Shown: positions 15,901-21,759 of the stretch, in pieces
Layout: each line of letters starts with the position of its first letter
Numbering within the stretch: position 1 is the first letter of the stretch
Assembly: GCA_910577525.1 (NCBI GenBank)
Contig: CAJTLI010000032.1
Location: forward strand, 1-25,007
Source: an uncultured Oscillospiraceae bacterium
Lineage (GTDB): Bacteria > Bacillota > Clostridia > Oscillospirales > Oscillospiraceae
Direction of reading: 5' to 3'
Length of the DNA stretch: 25,007 nt
Made by a program: the position numbers and the translations under genes
Notes under the pieces: generated by a model
Told to the model about the DNA's origin: nothing
Database searches by the model: none
What the model saw: only the letters and a program-made list of their open reading frames with translations

Positions 15901-17187
15901 GGTGTATTCGCTGACAAAGCTGCCGCCGTCATCCAGCTTGACGCTGGTAATGCGAATGACAGCGCCGGGGATGCCCACGGTGGGGTTGTCTGCGTCAATC
16001 TTCCTGATGGAGCCGGTGCCGGGAGTGGTTGTCGTCGTGGTCGGTTCATTGTAGAAAGTAAATACGCTGTTGGCGGAACCGTTGGGCATCACGGTCACGA
16101 TCTGGGAAACGGTCTGGGCCACATAGCCCTCCGGCGCGGTCTCCTCGGTAATCTTATACTGGCCCGCCGCCAGCCCGTCCGCCTCGGCAGTCAGGGTAAA
16201 GGTGCCGTCCGCGCCTGTTTCGCGGGTAACGGAAAAGTTGCTGTTCTGATCGGCGCTTTCCACTTTGAAGGTCACACCGGGGATGGGCTTGTTGGTGCCT
16301 GCCTCCAACTTCTTCACCGTCAGCCTGACCGTGGTTTCCTCCTGCTCCTCATCCGGCACGGCGATGAGAAGCCGCTGCATGGGCACCCCGGACTGGCCCG
16401 CCAGCTTCCAGGGCTGGCTCTTGTCCCACTCGTAGATCCACAGGTGGTAGTTGTGGTAATACTCGGGGTGGTCCAGCACCAGATTAACACCAGCGGAGAT
16501 GTAGTCATAGGCGGAGTTGCCGGTCTTGCCGCCGTCCGCGCTGTCGATGATGCTGTGGGTCCCGATTTTACTCCAATCTGTGATGAAAGAGGACTGACCG
16601 TAGGTATCGTGGTACAAACGCATGGCCGCGATGAACTCCTCGGCGCACTGCTCTTTGAACCCCTCCCGGTCCGAGTTTACATCCTTGATGATACCGTGCT
16701 CATAGTACCAGGACATGGCCTGGGCAACCATGTACCATATATCGGACCAATAGTTATTCCAGTGCTCCAGCCCACGGGCGTTGCCCGCGTCGGTGAAGTT
16801 GCCGTAGGTGTGGGAGTAGACGTAGGTGAGCAGAACCCGCAGGGAAGCGTTGTTCACTTCCTCTTTGAAGTTCCATTTTTGTCCATTGGCCCCCGGCCCC
16901 AGGGTGCCCTTCTGATAGGCGCACAGGGCGCGGGTGGGGCCAAAATCAGGCACGTCCACTTGTTCGTCAAAGACATAGGGCAGGCCCACATTGTTGATGA
17001 CGCTGCTGGCCGCTTTGTAGCGGACGGACCGCCCACCGATCTTCATATAATCGGAGGAACGCTGGGTGATGGAGCCGGGGGCGCTGGACAGCCCCTCGGC
17101 GGCGAAGGCGGACAGGGGCAGGACCCCCATGACGCAGACCAGCGCCAGGAGCAGGCTGACCGCGCGTTTCAAAAAGTTATGCTTCAA
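9937..17187 (-). CDS. Giant SpaA/Cna-B repeat surface adhesin with thioester domain
   Basis: This 2,416-residue exported protein has a signal peptide (cleavage after SAFA, about residue 29). It is followed by a predicted thioester domain in which Cys89 (RALCAY) and Gln156 (VAQAMSWYY) would form the internal bond used for covalent attachment to host surfaces. About 20 SpaA/Cna-B domains follow (residues about 287-2240), each opening with a KxD-type strand and closing with F-x-N, the pattern of Lys-Asn isopeptide bonds. A Thr-rich linker follows domain 1 and a Gly/Asn/Pro/Thr-rich linker lies in domain 14. A last stalk-like domain ends in SLPKTGY. LPKTG is a sortase motif, but the hydrophobic segment and basic tail are missing. 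The start is TTG with AAGGAGG; a terminator stands directly upstream. It probably mediates cell contact during mating or host adhesion. Confidence 0.93.
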   Translation of the reverse strand: MKHNFLKRAVSLLLALVCVMGVLPLSAFAAEGLSSAPGSITQRSSDYMKIGGRSVRYKAASSVINNVGLPYVFDEQVDVPDFGPTRALCAYQKGTLGPGANGQKWNFKEEVNNASLRVLLTYVYSHTYGNFTDAGNARGLEHWNNYWSDIWYMVAQAMSWYYEHGIIKDVNSDREGFKEQCAEEFIAAMRLYHDTYGQSSFITDWSKIGTHSIIDSADGGKTGNSAYDYISAGVNLVLDHPEYYHNYHLWIYEWDKSQPWKLAGQSGVPMQRLLIAVPDEEQEETTVRLTVKKLEAGTNKPIPGVTFKVESADQNSNFSVTRETGADGTFTLTAEADGLAAGQYKITEETAPEGYVAQTVSQIVTVMPNGSANSVFTFYNEPTTTTTTPGTGSIRKIDADNPTVGIPGAVIRITSVKLDDGGSFVSEYTTGDGGYIPKEDLDFSKLPTGSYVAEEITPPEGFILSSDVSKVKQPFVWDGEHDISLIFENSSKVKVMLKKVDESGSPLAGAIFIVLRDGQIISTEETGPDGTITVSNVTEGHYEFVEVSAPAGFDCDRSPVGVHVNAEDLQGEQTIVVEKMNHHKRSLTITKRNTETGEPVPNTSFHIRGVNLGYENDVVTGADGKATLSDMPSGCYEIEETDVPAPYLLDTNNRKTVWIDATKDQDMVVDFVNSTRPGLRLLKIDQQTGEPLSGVLFRIAEVNGGYDEQHFTNAEGLIVLEGLNPGAYTVQEVKPKNGWVADDTVHTIYLEENKTTTLELSNLRKPDLFIKKVDSITGSPIEGVKFQVWRGSDDTKTGEYNDLGTFYTDAQGEIHLERQETGWYKVKELEPAPGYTIKQPDTQEIYLAAGKDHTVTFENTPKNAIIVEKYDSVTHEALPGCTFQLRYLAGTSGTGGTVIGQKVTGKNGVAMWTGLEPGSYVVEEVDPADGYSIINSSETVFLADNGEQSVITVRFDNMPDGLLLVRKVCATNPSITLQNAEFKITYADGTVIGDSNGIFRTDENGEIRIEGLQPGKSVIVTEVKAPPGFIIDTQSQTIQIKEGRTSVLTFKNQPRGKLIIQKRDSQTNEVLPGAEFRVTTAAGCEVGLDGVIGTSSLTQNGIFTTDAQGEIRISNLAPGAYVISEIKAPDGGYVIDTPSTNVVIGQGGDTQTVVIKNTRKGGLIVEKYDKVTKQPLAGAQFKIMTANGELTPDNEGMTSSNGLYTTDQNGQIVLSKLLPGTYVVSEERAPDNYRKDPTPQTVVVNAGDTQTIRFYDDPLCTLTILKRDAVTKKPLKGAEFLVRDSSGHVIGPNNGLYTTGTDGTVTVTGLAPNSTIVVSEKKAPVGYILDETPKDIVVRSGVANGLIFDNEPGTTLIIRKFIEGTENEPLSGVCFKVVDGSGAAVGPDDGVYYTDKAGEIVLEGIEPGTTVKVREIKTVEGYVLDGTPQDIKIVGGQVQQLTFWNKKAGTLVIQKKDKVSGEMISGAQFQLTYANGGYVDNDNGHLSSNGLYITDDKGEIRISGITGIVVAKEVKAAPGYIIDAATQTQTVTVNPLDTQTLTFLNEPLCSLTITKLDSVTGKPVPNTSFAVKDGNGNVLATCTTGKDGTATVTGLVPNSTVVVVETRVPSGYVLNSTPQTIIVRNGSNTVTNSGTGSSGNVPTNPGGSTTTNPGGNTGNGNDLTFENEPRQTLTIHKYIEGTANEPLAGVTFKLVDGSGAPVGPSDGTFVTDSKGEIVVEGLEPGTTITAQEVKTVDGFVLDGTPKSVKIKAGQGAPSLTFWNARAGELVIRKLDKATNKPLAGVEFELTYAGGGYVDNADGHLSSNGLYTTDAHGEIHISGVTGTIVVKETRTIDGYTIDPATQTQTVKVNPQDTQTLTFYNAPKQTLTIQKYVDGTTDPIQGVTFLVTDSSGQVVGPNNGEYVTDRNGRIVLTDLVPGTTITAKETKTVAGYVLDTTPQSILIKSGTAQTLTFFNKSEGGLELIKVSESDPTQRIPGTTFEIRKMDGALVETVTTGENGRVHVNLDAGSYYAVETEAAQGFKLDATHYDFTVQDGKTTTLTVKNKPFSGILIHKTDSVTGKGIYGVTFLLYDSTNTPIGQYTSDNSGYVYIEGLTDGGRYYLRELENKGYIPDTQMKTVYVKAGETTLIEWKNTPITAQIQITKKSADYNPTNGLPAGTLLEGAVFEIRDKAGNLVDTIRSDSRGVATSKPLPLSRYTIKEVKAPANYGVSDQELTAYLEHAGEIVRFEVTNKALSTGVSITKTGPKQIMAGQPVRYVFSDIGNSSNVMLTSFYWRDTLPAEVRLDTVVTGTYNFPGTYKITYRVNGGEPRTLADNLSTSKNYTLAASATALGLASNERVTEIMFVFGQAPAGFAQVEKPMLYCTAVKSIASTSFVNVADVGGVYGGIWVQAVSRWVTNVYGKPVVPSLPKTGY
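11584..12535 (-). repeat. Three-domain module B of the adhesin (domains 14-16)
   Basis: Three successive domains match, in the same order, those of module A (12536-13404): PNSTVVVVE parallels PNSTIVVSE, HKYIEGTANEPLAGV parallels RKFIEGTENEPLSGV, and GGYVDNADGHLSSNGLY parallels GGYVDNDNGHLSSNGLY. It differs by a linker inserted at about 12180-12300. Confidence 0.8.
12536..13404 (-). repeat. Three-domain module A of the adhesin (domains 11-13)
   Basis: This is the partner of module B. It covers residues about 1262-1550 and begins LTILKRDAVTKKPLKG. Similarity is strong in protein sequence and partly visible in DNA, indicating an in-frame tandem duplication. Confidence 0.8.
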
Positions 17188-17204
17188 AGTTGACCTCCTT
17201 CAAA

Positions 17205-17242
17205 ATAAAACAGGGCCAGACTGCGTTTACAGTCTGGCCCTG
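17205..17242 (-). terminator. Strong intrinsic terminator upstream of the adhesin gene
   Basis: A 13-base perfect inverted repeat (17211-17223 with 17230-17242) has a six-base loop, followed on the minus strand by TTTTATTTT. It ends transcripts of the amidase-like gene, yet the ribosome binding site of the adhesin starts only a few bases later. Confidence 0.85.
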
Positions 17243-17266
17243 CCAGTGTTGAGTGATTTAGTTGTT

Positions 17267-17977
17267 TTATTGCGGATACCGGGTGCGGAGAGCGTAACCG
17301 GACTGTTCCTCCAGCCACCACTTGAAATACTGCCCGCCCCAGCGGACTTTATTGTTGCTTCCGCTCTCGGTGACACTGATGTATTCATCTGTTTTGCTTA
17401 AAACGACAACTACATGGCCGTCATACTGAACCAAATCGCCTGCCCGAATTTCTTCCCAACTGGGACGGTTCACTCTCCGCCAGGGCAGGTCGCCAAAAGC
17501 GGCATCGGAGCAGAGCATAGCCCAGCCAGCACATTTGTCGCAGTTGCTGTAGGGGCGGTCAAAGGGATTGTTCGGAACATACGGCGCAGGGTAAGCGGTG
17601 TTGATGGGGTAAATATCCCGGAGCGCCATAATTGTGGAATAAACATTTTCTTCCGTCAGCTCGGTAAGGGCGGCGGGGACCTGCTGGGCGGGCTGGTCTA
17701 CTGGGGCCGCACCTGTGTAGGGCTTATCGCTTTCCACCTGCACCGAAGCGCCGTCCCAGTACACGTTAAAGCCCACCGCCTCGCCAATATCCCGGAGCTT
17801 CACATAGTTGTTGCCGCCGATCTGATAGGCCGTCATGTACACCCGCTGTCCATCCACATAGACGGGCTGATTGGATATTGCCGCCATGATGTTAGATGCC
17901 GCAGACGCCACAGTCGGAAATGCACAGAACAGAAGTGCGCCGCAGAGAAAACCTGTCAAAAACTGAAAACGCTTCAT
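17267..17977 (-). CDS. Exported stalk-domain / CHAP-like amidase
   Basis: This 236-residue exported protein begins with a signal peptide (MKRFQFLTGFLCGALLFCAF, cleavage near VASA). Residues about 27-85 resemble the copper-amine-oxidase N-terminal stalk domain (QPVYVDGQRVYMTAYQIGGN, YVKLRDIGEAVGF). The C-terminal half looks like a CHAP or NlpC/P60 cysteine peptidase: Cys in SNCDKCAGWAMLC as nucleophile and His in YDGHVVVV. Such enzymes cut peptidoglycan to let the mating channel through. I choose ATG 17977 because of AAGGAGG upstream; the frame is open to 18073 but that part contains the promoter. The gene has its own strong promoter and terminator, so it is expressed separately from the genes around it. 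Confidence 0.78.
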   Translation of the reverse strand: MKRFQFLTGFLCGALLFCAFPTVASAASNIMAAISNQPVYVDGQRVYMTAYQIGGNNYVKLRDIGEAVGFNVYWDGASVQVESDKPYTGAAPVDQPAQQVPAALTELTEENVYSTIMALRDIYPINTAYPAPYVPNNPFDRPYSNCDKCAGWAMLCSDAAFGDLPWRRVNRPSWEEIRAGDLVQYDGHVVVVLSKTDEYISVTESGSNNKVRWGGQYFKWWLEEQSGYALRTRYPQ

Positions 17978-18020
17978 GGTAACGACCTCCTTCATCATTT
18001 GCGTATTTCTTCGCAATCTT

Positions 18021-18049
18021 ATATTACCATATATTTCCAGTTTTGTCAA
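18021..18049 (-). promoter_or_regulatory. Strong sigma-A promoter for the amidase-like gene
   Basis: TTGACA (18044-18049) and TAATAT (18021-18026) are separated by 17 bases on the minus strand. Just downstream lies TTGCG-N8-CGCAA, an inverted repeat around the expected transcription start that could be an operator. The AT-rich stretch stands out from the GC-rich surroundings. Confidence 0.85.
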
Positions 18050-18090
18050 CAGCTTTCGACAGGTTTCTTTCACATTTTTTTAGTTCCGCG

Positions 18091-19047
18091 TCAGGTTTCC
18101 TGCGCCCGGACACACCACCGATAGGCGGGCTGGTTCTCCACGCACGTATAAAGGGTGATCTGGTTGTCGATGGAGGCGGACAGGCCGGAGGTGTCGTTGA
18201 CGGACACCTTGGACACGCTGGTGACGGCGTAGGTCCGGGTTCCCAGGGCGGTGGTGAGGGTGATGGTGTCGCCGGATTTCAGCGTGTGAATCTTGCCGAA
18301 GTCATTGCGGACGCCACGATTGTGGCCCGCGATTGCGATGTTGCCATTCCAAATGCTGGTGCCCTCGAAGTGGCCCGCCCCTTTCAGCAGGGGGGCGCTG
18401 CCGGTGCCCTCATACACCCCCACCGTCAGGCCGATAGAGGGAATTTTAAGGGTGCCCAAGCTCCCGTTGCTGTAATACATAGAGCTGGTCACTTCGGTGA
18501 ACGCGGTGGCCTGACCGCCTGTGCCGGACACGCCGGTGTCCACCGTGGGGAAGCCGGAGCTGTCCACGCTGGTGTCGGCGGTGGGGTAGCCGCTGCCCAT
18601 GGTGTTGGTGGATGTGCCGCCGTTGGGGTTGCCCACGCTGCCCACCTGGTTCACCAGACCGCCGCTGAGTGCACCGGGGACGAGGTTGGGAGTGAGATAT
18701 TCTCCGCTCCCCGGCAGGTAGCTGGTGGGCGTCCCAAAACCGGGCGGGATGAGAGCGGTGTTCTTGCTCCTGTCCACGTTGGGATTCTCCCACTCGTAGA
18801 TGGTGTTATCGCTGGTGGGACGGCCAAACAGGTAGTCCTCCGCGCCGTCAATATTGTACTGAGGGGCCCCCGCAAAGCCGCCTCCCAGGCTTTGTGGGGA
18901 AAGGAGCCCCAGCGTAGTGAGCGAGCTTTCGCCGTAGGCGGAAGCGAGGGATACGGAGCTTGGGGCGACGTACTCCAGCGCATGGGCGGGGGCCACGCAC
19001 AGGGCGGTGAGCGCCGCCAGAATCAGGGGTTTCCAGAATTTCTTCAA
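18091..19047 (-). CDS. Exported sortase-family transpeptidase
   Basis: This 318-residue protein has a signal peptide (MKKFWKPLILAALTALCVAP, cleavage near AHA). A long Ser/Thr/Gly/Pro-rich middle region (about 25-180) follows, then a C-terminal sortase domain (about 185-318). The catalytic triad is visible: His242 in AIAGHNRG, Cys302 in TLYTC and Arg310 in YRWCVRA. Most sortases are smaller and held by a transmembrane segment; this one has a long N-terminal stalk. It overlaps the upstream surface-protein gene by four bases (ATGA), so the two are probably made together. The likely substrate is the LPKTGY-ending adhesin downstream. The sortase class is uncertain; the sequence looks closest to class D-like enzymes. 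Confidence 0.85.
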   Translation of the reverse strand: MKKFWKPLILAALTALCVAPAHALEYVAPSSVSLASAYGESSLTTLGLLSPQSLGGGFAGAPQYNIDGAEDYLFGRPTSDNTIYEWENPNVDRSKNTALIPPGFGTPTSYLPGSGEYLTPNLVPGALSGGLVNQVGSVGNPNGGTSTNTMGSGYPTADTSVDSSGFPTVDTGVSGTGGQATAFTEVTSSMYYSNGSLGTLKIPSIGLTVGVYEGTGSAPLLKGAGHFEGTSIWNGNIAIAGHNRGVRNDFGKIHTLKSGDTITLTTALGTRTYAVTSVSKVSVNDTSGLSASIDNQITLYTCVENQPAYRWCVRAQET

Positions 19048-19925
19048 GTGTGCATCTTCCTTTCCTTCATTTTTTGATACCCCCAGCAGGCCGCAACCAG
19101 CAGGGCGATCACGCCGCCAACCACGCCCAGCACGGGGAGATAGTTGGTGCCCAGGTTCAGGCTGGCCGGGGCCTCCGCTTCGGGCTCGGGAGTTTCGGAC
19201 GGCTGTTCCTCAATGGCTGTGCTCCCAAAGATAGCGGTGTAGGTCACGAGCTCGCAATTGGTCTTGGCGACCTCGCCGGTATAGCTGGCGCTCACCGTGT
19301 AGCCGGTGGCGTGTCGGCTGCTGGACGAGCCGGTATATTTAGCGGTGGCGGTGTAGTAAGTGCCGTCGCTGGACCACTGAACATCGGCCAGGGTGAGGGT
19401 TTTGCCCCCATCCGTGATGGTGGTGGGAATGAGGGCCAGATCGGCGTCGGACAGGCTGGGATAGGTCCGGGTGGCGGACAGGCTCCGGGAGCTGGTCTTA
19501 TAGCCCTTGACCTCCACCTTCACGGAGGTGTGGTCCAGGACCAGGGTGCCGGTGTGCCCGTCCTCAGTCGTGACCTCCATCTGAGCGTCCAGCCGCTTCA
19601 GCACCTCGGCCAAATCGCCGGTGTCGCTGTCCATGGTGATTGTCTCGGTGTGGGGCTGGGTGTCCACCCCCACCTCATCCTTGCGCACCATGTCCAGCAG
19701 GTAGTAGTGGCGTCCATTGCGGTCAAAGTTCTCGGTGGGGATGCCGCTGGGGTCGTCCGAGAGGGAGAGCTGATAGATTTTGTTGATCCGCAGCTCATCC
19801 AGCGGGCCGTAGGTGTACTCCTCCACCGACACGGGGTAATGCTGCTCCGCCGCCAGCGCCGGGAGTGTGGTCACGCTCAACAGAGCGGACAACGCACACA
19901 GCAACATGGCGATCCGTTTTTTCAT
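19044..19925 (-). CDS. Exported membrane-anchored surface protein
   Basis: This 293-residue protein has a signal peptide (MKKRIAMLLCALSALLSVTT, cleavage near ALA), an extracellular region of about 225 residues, a Pro/Glu/Ala-rich spacer (ETPEPEAEAPA), one transmembrane segment (about 262-282) and a basic end (KMKERKMHT). I do not recognise the outer region. The sequence YLPVLG just before the membrane segment gives an arrangement like a sortase sorting signal, though LPVLG is not a standard motif. GGAGG six bases before the ATG supports the start. It is coupled to the sortase gene and may present the sortase substrate or form part of the surface complex used in mating. Confidence 0.78.
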   Translation of the reverse strand: MKKRIAMLLCALSALLSVTTLPALAAEQHYPVSVEEYTYGPLDELRINKIYQLSLSDDPSGIPTENFDRNGRHYYLLDMVRKDEVGVDTQPHTETITMDSDTGDLAEVLKRLDAQMEVTTEDGHTGTLVLDHTSVKVEVKGYKTSSRSLSATRTYPSLSDADLALIPTTITDGGKTLTLADVQWSSDGTYYTATAKYTGSSSSRHATGYTVSASYTGEVAKTNCELVTYTAIFGSTAIEEQPSETPEPEAEAPASLNLGTNYLPVLGVVGGVIALLVAACWGYQKMKERKMHT

Positions 19926-19951
19926 GTTGGTTCCTCCTTCAAATTTTTCGT

Positions 19952-20422
19952 TCAGCGGGCATCGCCGCCATGTGTCTTTTCCTCCTTGGGCGGATGCTGC
20001 CGCGCATCCTTCATAGCGGCGTTAAGCTGCTGCCTTAGAGAACGTCTTTTCGGCAGTTTCACCTCCGCCAGCGGCAGGCGGTCCTTCGCTTGTGTTTCCT
20101 CCAGCAGATCACAGATGGGGAAGCTGTACTTATGGCTGTTTTCCTCCCAGCAGAGATAGGCCGCTTGCAGCGGGTCGGCAAATTGCAGAAGCGCCTCCAC
20201 CTCGGCAGGCTCAAACTGATGCACCGTTTTCAGATAACAATGCACTTCGGCCAGACCCTGCACACAGTACACCCCAATAATATTGATGCTGCTTTCCGCG
20301 CACAGCTCTTTGGCCTGGGCCAAAAGGTTCTGATCCAACGCATTCAAAAGCTGCTGCTTTGCCTCTTGTTCCGCAAAAAACTCGATTTTCTTCACCTCCG
20401 CGTTCGAATATTGACAACACAA
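19952..20422 (-). CDS. Unknown protein with shared C-terminal tail; start unclear
   Basis: This protein of up to 156 residues has no recognised domain. It is mostly helical in appearance (EQEAKQQLLNALDQNLLAQA) with Cys in ESSINIIGVYCVQG. The end is KRRSLRQQLNAAMKDAR followed by GGDAR, a good copy of the shared tail; the next gene is not coupled. The start is uncertain: TTG at 20422 has no ribosome binding site, while a perfect GGAGGTGA further in is followed after eight bases by ATC GAG TTT rather than a standard start. A 12-codon ORF (20467-20429) that overlaps the previous stop is in the same frame and separated only by a TAG, so the 5' end may be damaged. Confidence 0.65.
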   Translation of the reverse strand: MCCQYSNAEVKKIEFFAEQEAKQQLLNALDQNLLAQAKELCAESSINIIGVYCVQGLAEVHCYLKTVHQFEPAEVEALLQFADPLQAAYLCWEENSHKYSFPICDLLEETQAKDRLPLAEVKLPKRRSLRQQLNAAMKDARQHPPKEEKTHGGDAR

Positions 20423-20463
20423 CGGGAACTAAGGCGGCACAACCAGGTGACGAAGGATGAGCT

Positions 20464-21246
20464 TCATGCGCCCTTCGCCTCCTCTCTGGCGAAGCGTTCC
20501 TCCAGCCGCGCCACGCTCCAATCCTTCTTGAACTGCCCCAGCGGGCCGGGGCCGAACATGGCCCGTGCCCGGTCATCCATATCCCGCAGCCGTGCCCACA
20601 GCTCCGGGTGGTGGCGGCGCAGCTTGCGAAGTTCGTCAATTCTCTGGAGCGGGCAGCACCAGCAGGAGGCACGATGATAGATTTCATACAGCCCGCCCCA
20701 GTCAAAACCCCGGTTATAGCAGATTTGCAGGGCCTGGGCCTCGGTGACGCCCCATTCCACCAGGGGATAACGGTTTTGCGGGTCGGCCTTGCACCGATGG
20801 GCCTCATCGGCGGCGATGCCAATGTAGTGCAGGGCATTTTTTCCCTTTTTGAGCCGGTTGACTTCTTTCGTTATGAGGTGGGTTTTAAGCTGCCCAGTAC
20901 ACCAGCGCACCTTCATTCCCGGCCAGCCGTAGCCGGTCAAGGGCTGGTCCATGGCGATACGGCGCTCAATGGCCCGCTTCTGCTGCTGGGGGACATCGAA
21001 CATCAGCCACTCAAAGCCATGGGGATGGCGCAGGGTAGTGATGTGGATGCCTCGCTCCCGGTAGAGCAGATCGTCCAGCTTGGCGATGTGGGCTTCCATC
21101 TCAGGAAACTCCATCCCCGTGTCGGCGTAGAGTACGCAGTCGATGGGCATATCCTTCTCCAGCATCAGAAGCAGTAAAGCCGTGGAATCTTTCCCGCCGG
21201 ACGCCGAGATAGAGCAGAAATTGTTGCTGTTTTCGCCTGCTTTTAT
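20464..21246 (-). CDS. PP-loop PAPS-reductase-family protein with an ATA start
   Basis: The frame gives a 260-residue protein of the phosphoadenosine phosphosulfate reductase / DndC-like family. The ATP-binding PP-loop SGGKDST is at residues 16-22 and YADTGMEFPE follows. Cys residues in RWCTGQLKTH and CWCCP could hold a metal or iron-sulfur cluster. The first ATG (21165) lies after the PP-loop and would give a dead enzyme. The only sensible start is ATA at 21246, nine bases after GGAGG and in frame; related proteins in this position would be expected to start ATG AAA GCA GGC. So either ATA is used at low efficiency or the gene lost its start. No dnd genes are nearby; a role in sulfate assimilation is unlikely. 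A terminator stands just upstream. Confidence 0.82.
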   Translation of the reverse strand: MKAGENSNNFCSISASGGKDSTALLLLMLEKDMPIDCVLYADTGMEFPEMEAHIAKLDDLLYRERGIHITTLRHPHGFEWLMFDVPQQQKRAIERRIAMDQPLTGYGWPGMKVRWCTGQLKTHLITKEVNRLKKGKNALHYIGIAADEAHRCKADPQNRYPLVEWGVTEAQALQICYNRGFDWGGLYEIYHRASCWCCPLQRIDELRKLRRHHPELWARLRDMDDRARAMFGPGPLGQFKKDWSVARLEERFAREEAKGA

Positions 21247-21267
21247 CGGTGATTTCCTCCTTTGCGC

Positions 21268-21306
21268 AAAAAAATAAGCCCCGGAAGGAAAAAGTCCTTC
21301 CGGGGC
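21268..21306 (-). terminator. Intrinsic terminator between the DUF3846 and PP-loop genes
   Basis: A 12-base perfect inverted repeat (21278-21289 with 21295-21306) has a five-base loop and is followed on the minus strand by TTATTTTTTT. The ribosome binding site of the next gene begins about ten bases beyond the T tract. Confidence 0.85.
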
Positions 21307-21372
21307 AGATGTGGGTTGCGGCCTGTTCGCTCTAAGGCGGCACTATCAGATGGTGGAGCAGATATCGGGTTC

Positions 21373-21714
21373 TCACTCGCCCCCGCCTCCTTCCGAAGCG
21401 GGCAGGGCGAAATACGCCTGGAACTGCGTCTGCTGGGCCGGGGTAAGGGACGCGAAGTGCTCCCCCTCGAAGCTGCACAGCAGGAAGGTTCCGGCGATAA
21501 AGTCCCCGCTGTCCATGGGGTTCTCCCGGTTGGGCATGAGGCCCATGTGCTTCCCCTCGCCGTTGCAGACGAGCATGACCCGCTGGGGCAGGTAGCACCC
21601 GGCCTCAATGGGTCCGCCCACGATCTGCTGAAAAGCCTCCAGCGTGTCCTCAACAGTGGCCGGACGGGGTTCCTTTCCCGGCTCTACGATCAGGATATTG
21701 ATTTTCTGATCCAT
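21373..21714 (-). CDS. DUF3846 domain protein
   Basis: This 113-residue protein matches DUF3846, common in Firmicutes mobile elements: INILIVEPGKEPRPATVEDT, LEAFQQIVGGPIEA, VMLVCNGEGKHMGLMPNREN and IAGTFLLCSF. The function is unknown. GGAGG nine bases upstream supports the ATG. It lies 45 bases after the repA stop, probably in the same transcript, and is followed by a strong terminator. Confidence 0.88.
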   Translation of the reverse strand: MDQKINILIVEPGKEPRPATVEDTLEAFQQIVGGPIEAGCYLPQRVMLVCNGEGKHMGLMPNRENPMDSGDFIAGTFLLCSFEGEHFASLTPAQQTQFQAYFALPASEGGGGE

Positions 21715-21759
21715 GCTGACTTTCCTCCGTTTCGATTGATTTCTATGACTAAGGGACAG

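Noticed and set aside
9937..16330. CRISPR-like periodic repeats
   Set aside because: The periodicity is that of protein domains of roughly 85-110 codons with diverged DNA; there are no short identical repeats with unique spacers.
11023..17193. Very long open frames on the plus strand opposite the adhesin (1,305 and 747 codons)
   Set aside because: They are exactly antisense to the repeat domains, have no ribosome binding sites or recognisable domains, and follow from GC-rich codon use and repetition in the real gene.
20464..21246. Part of a Dnd phosphorothioation system
   Set aside because: The protein is in the same broad family as DndC, but no dndB, dndD or dndE-like neighbours are present.
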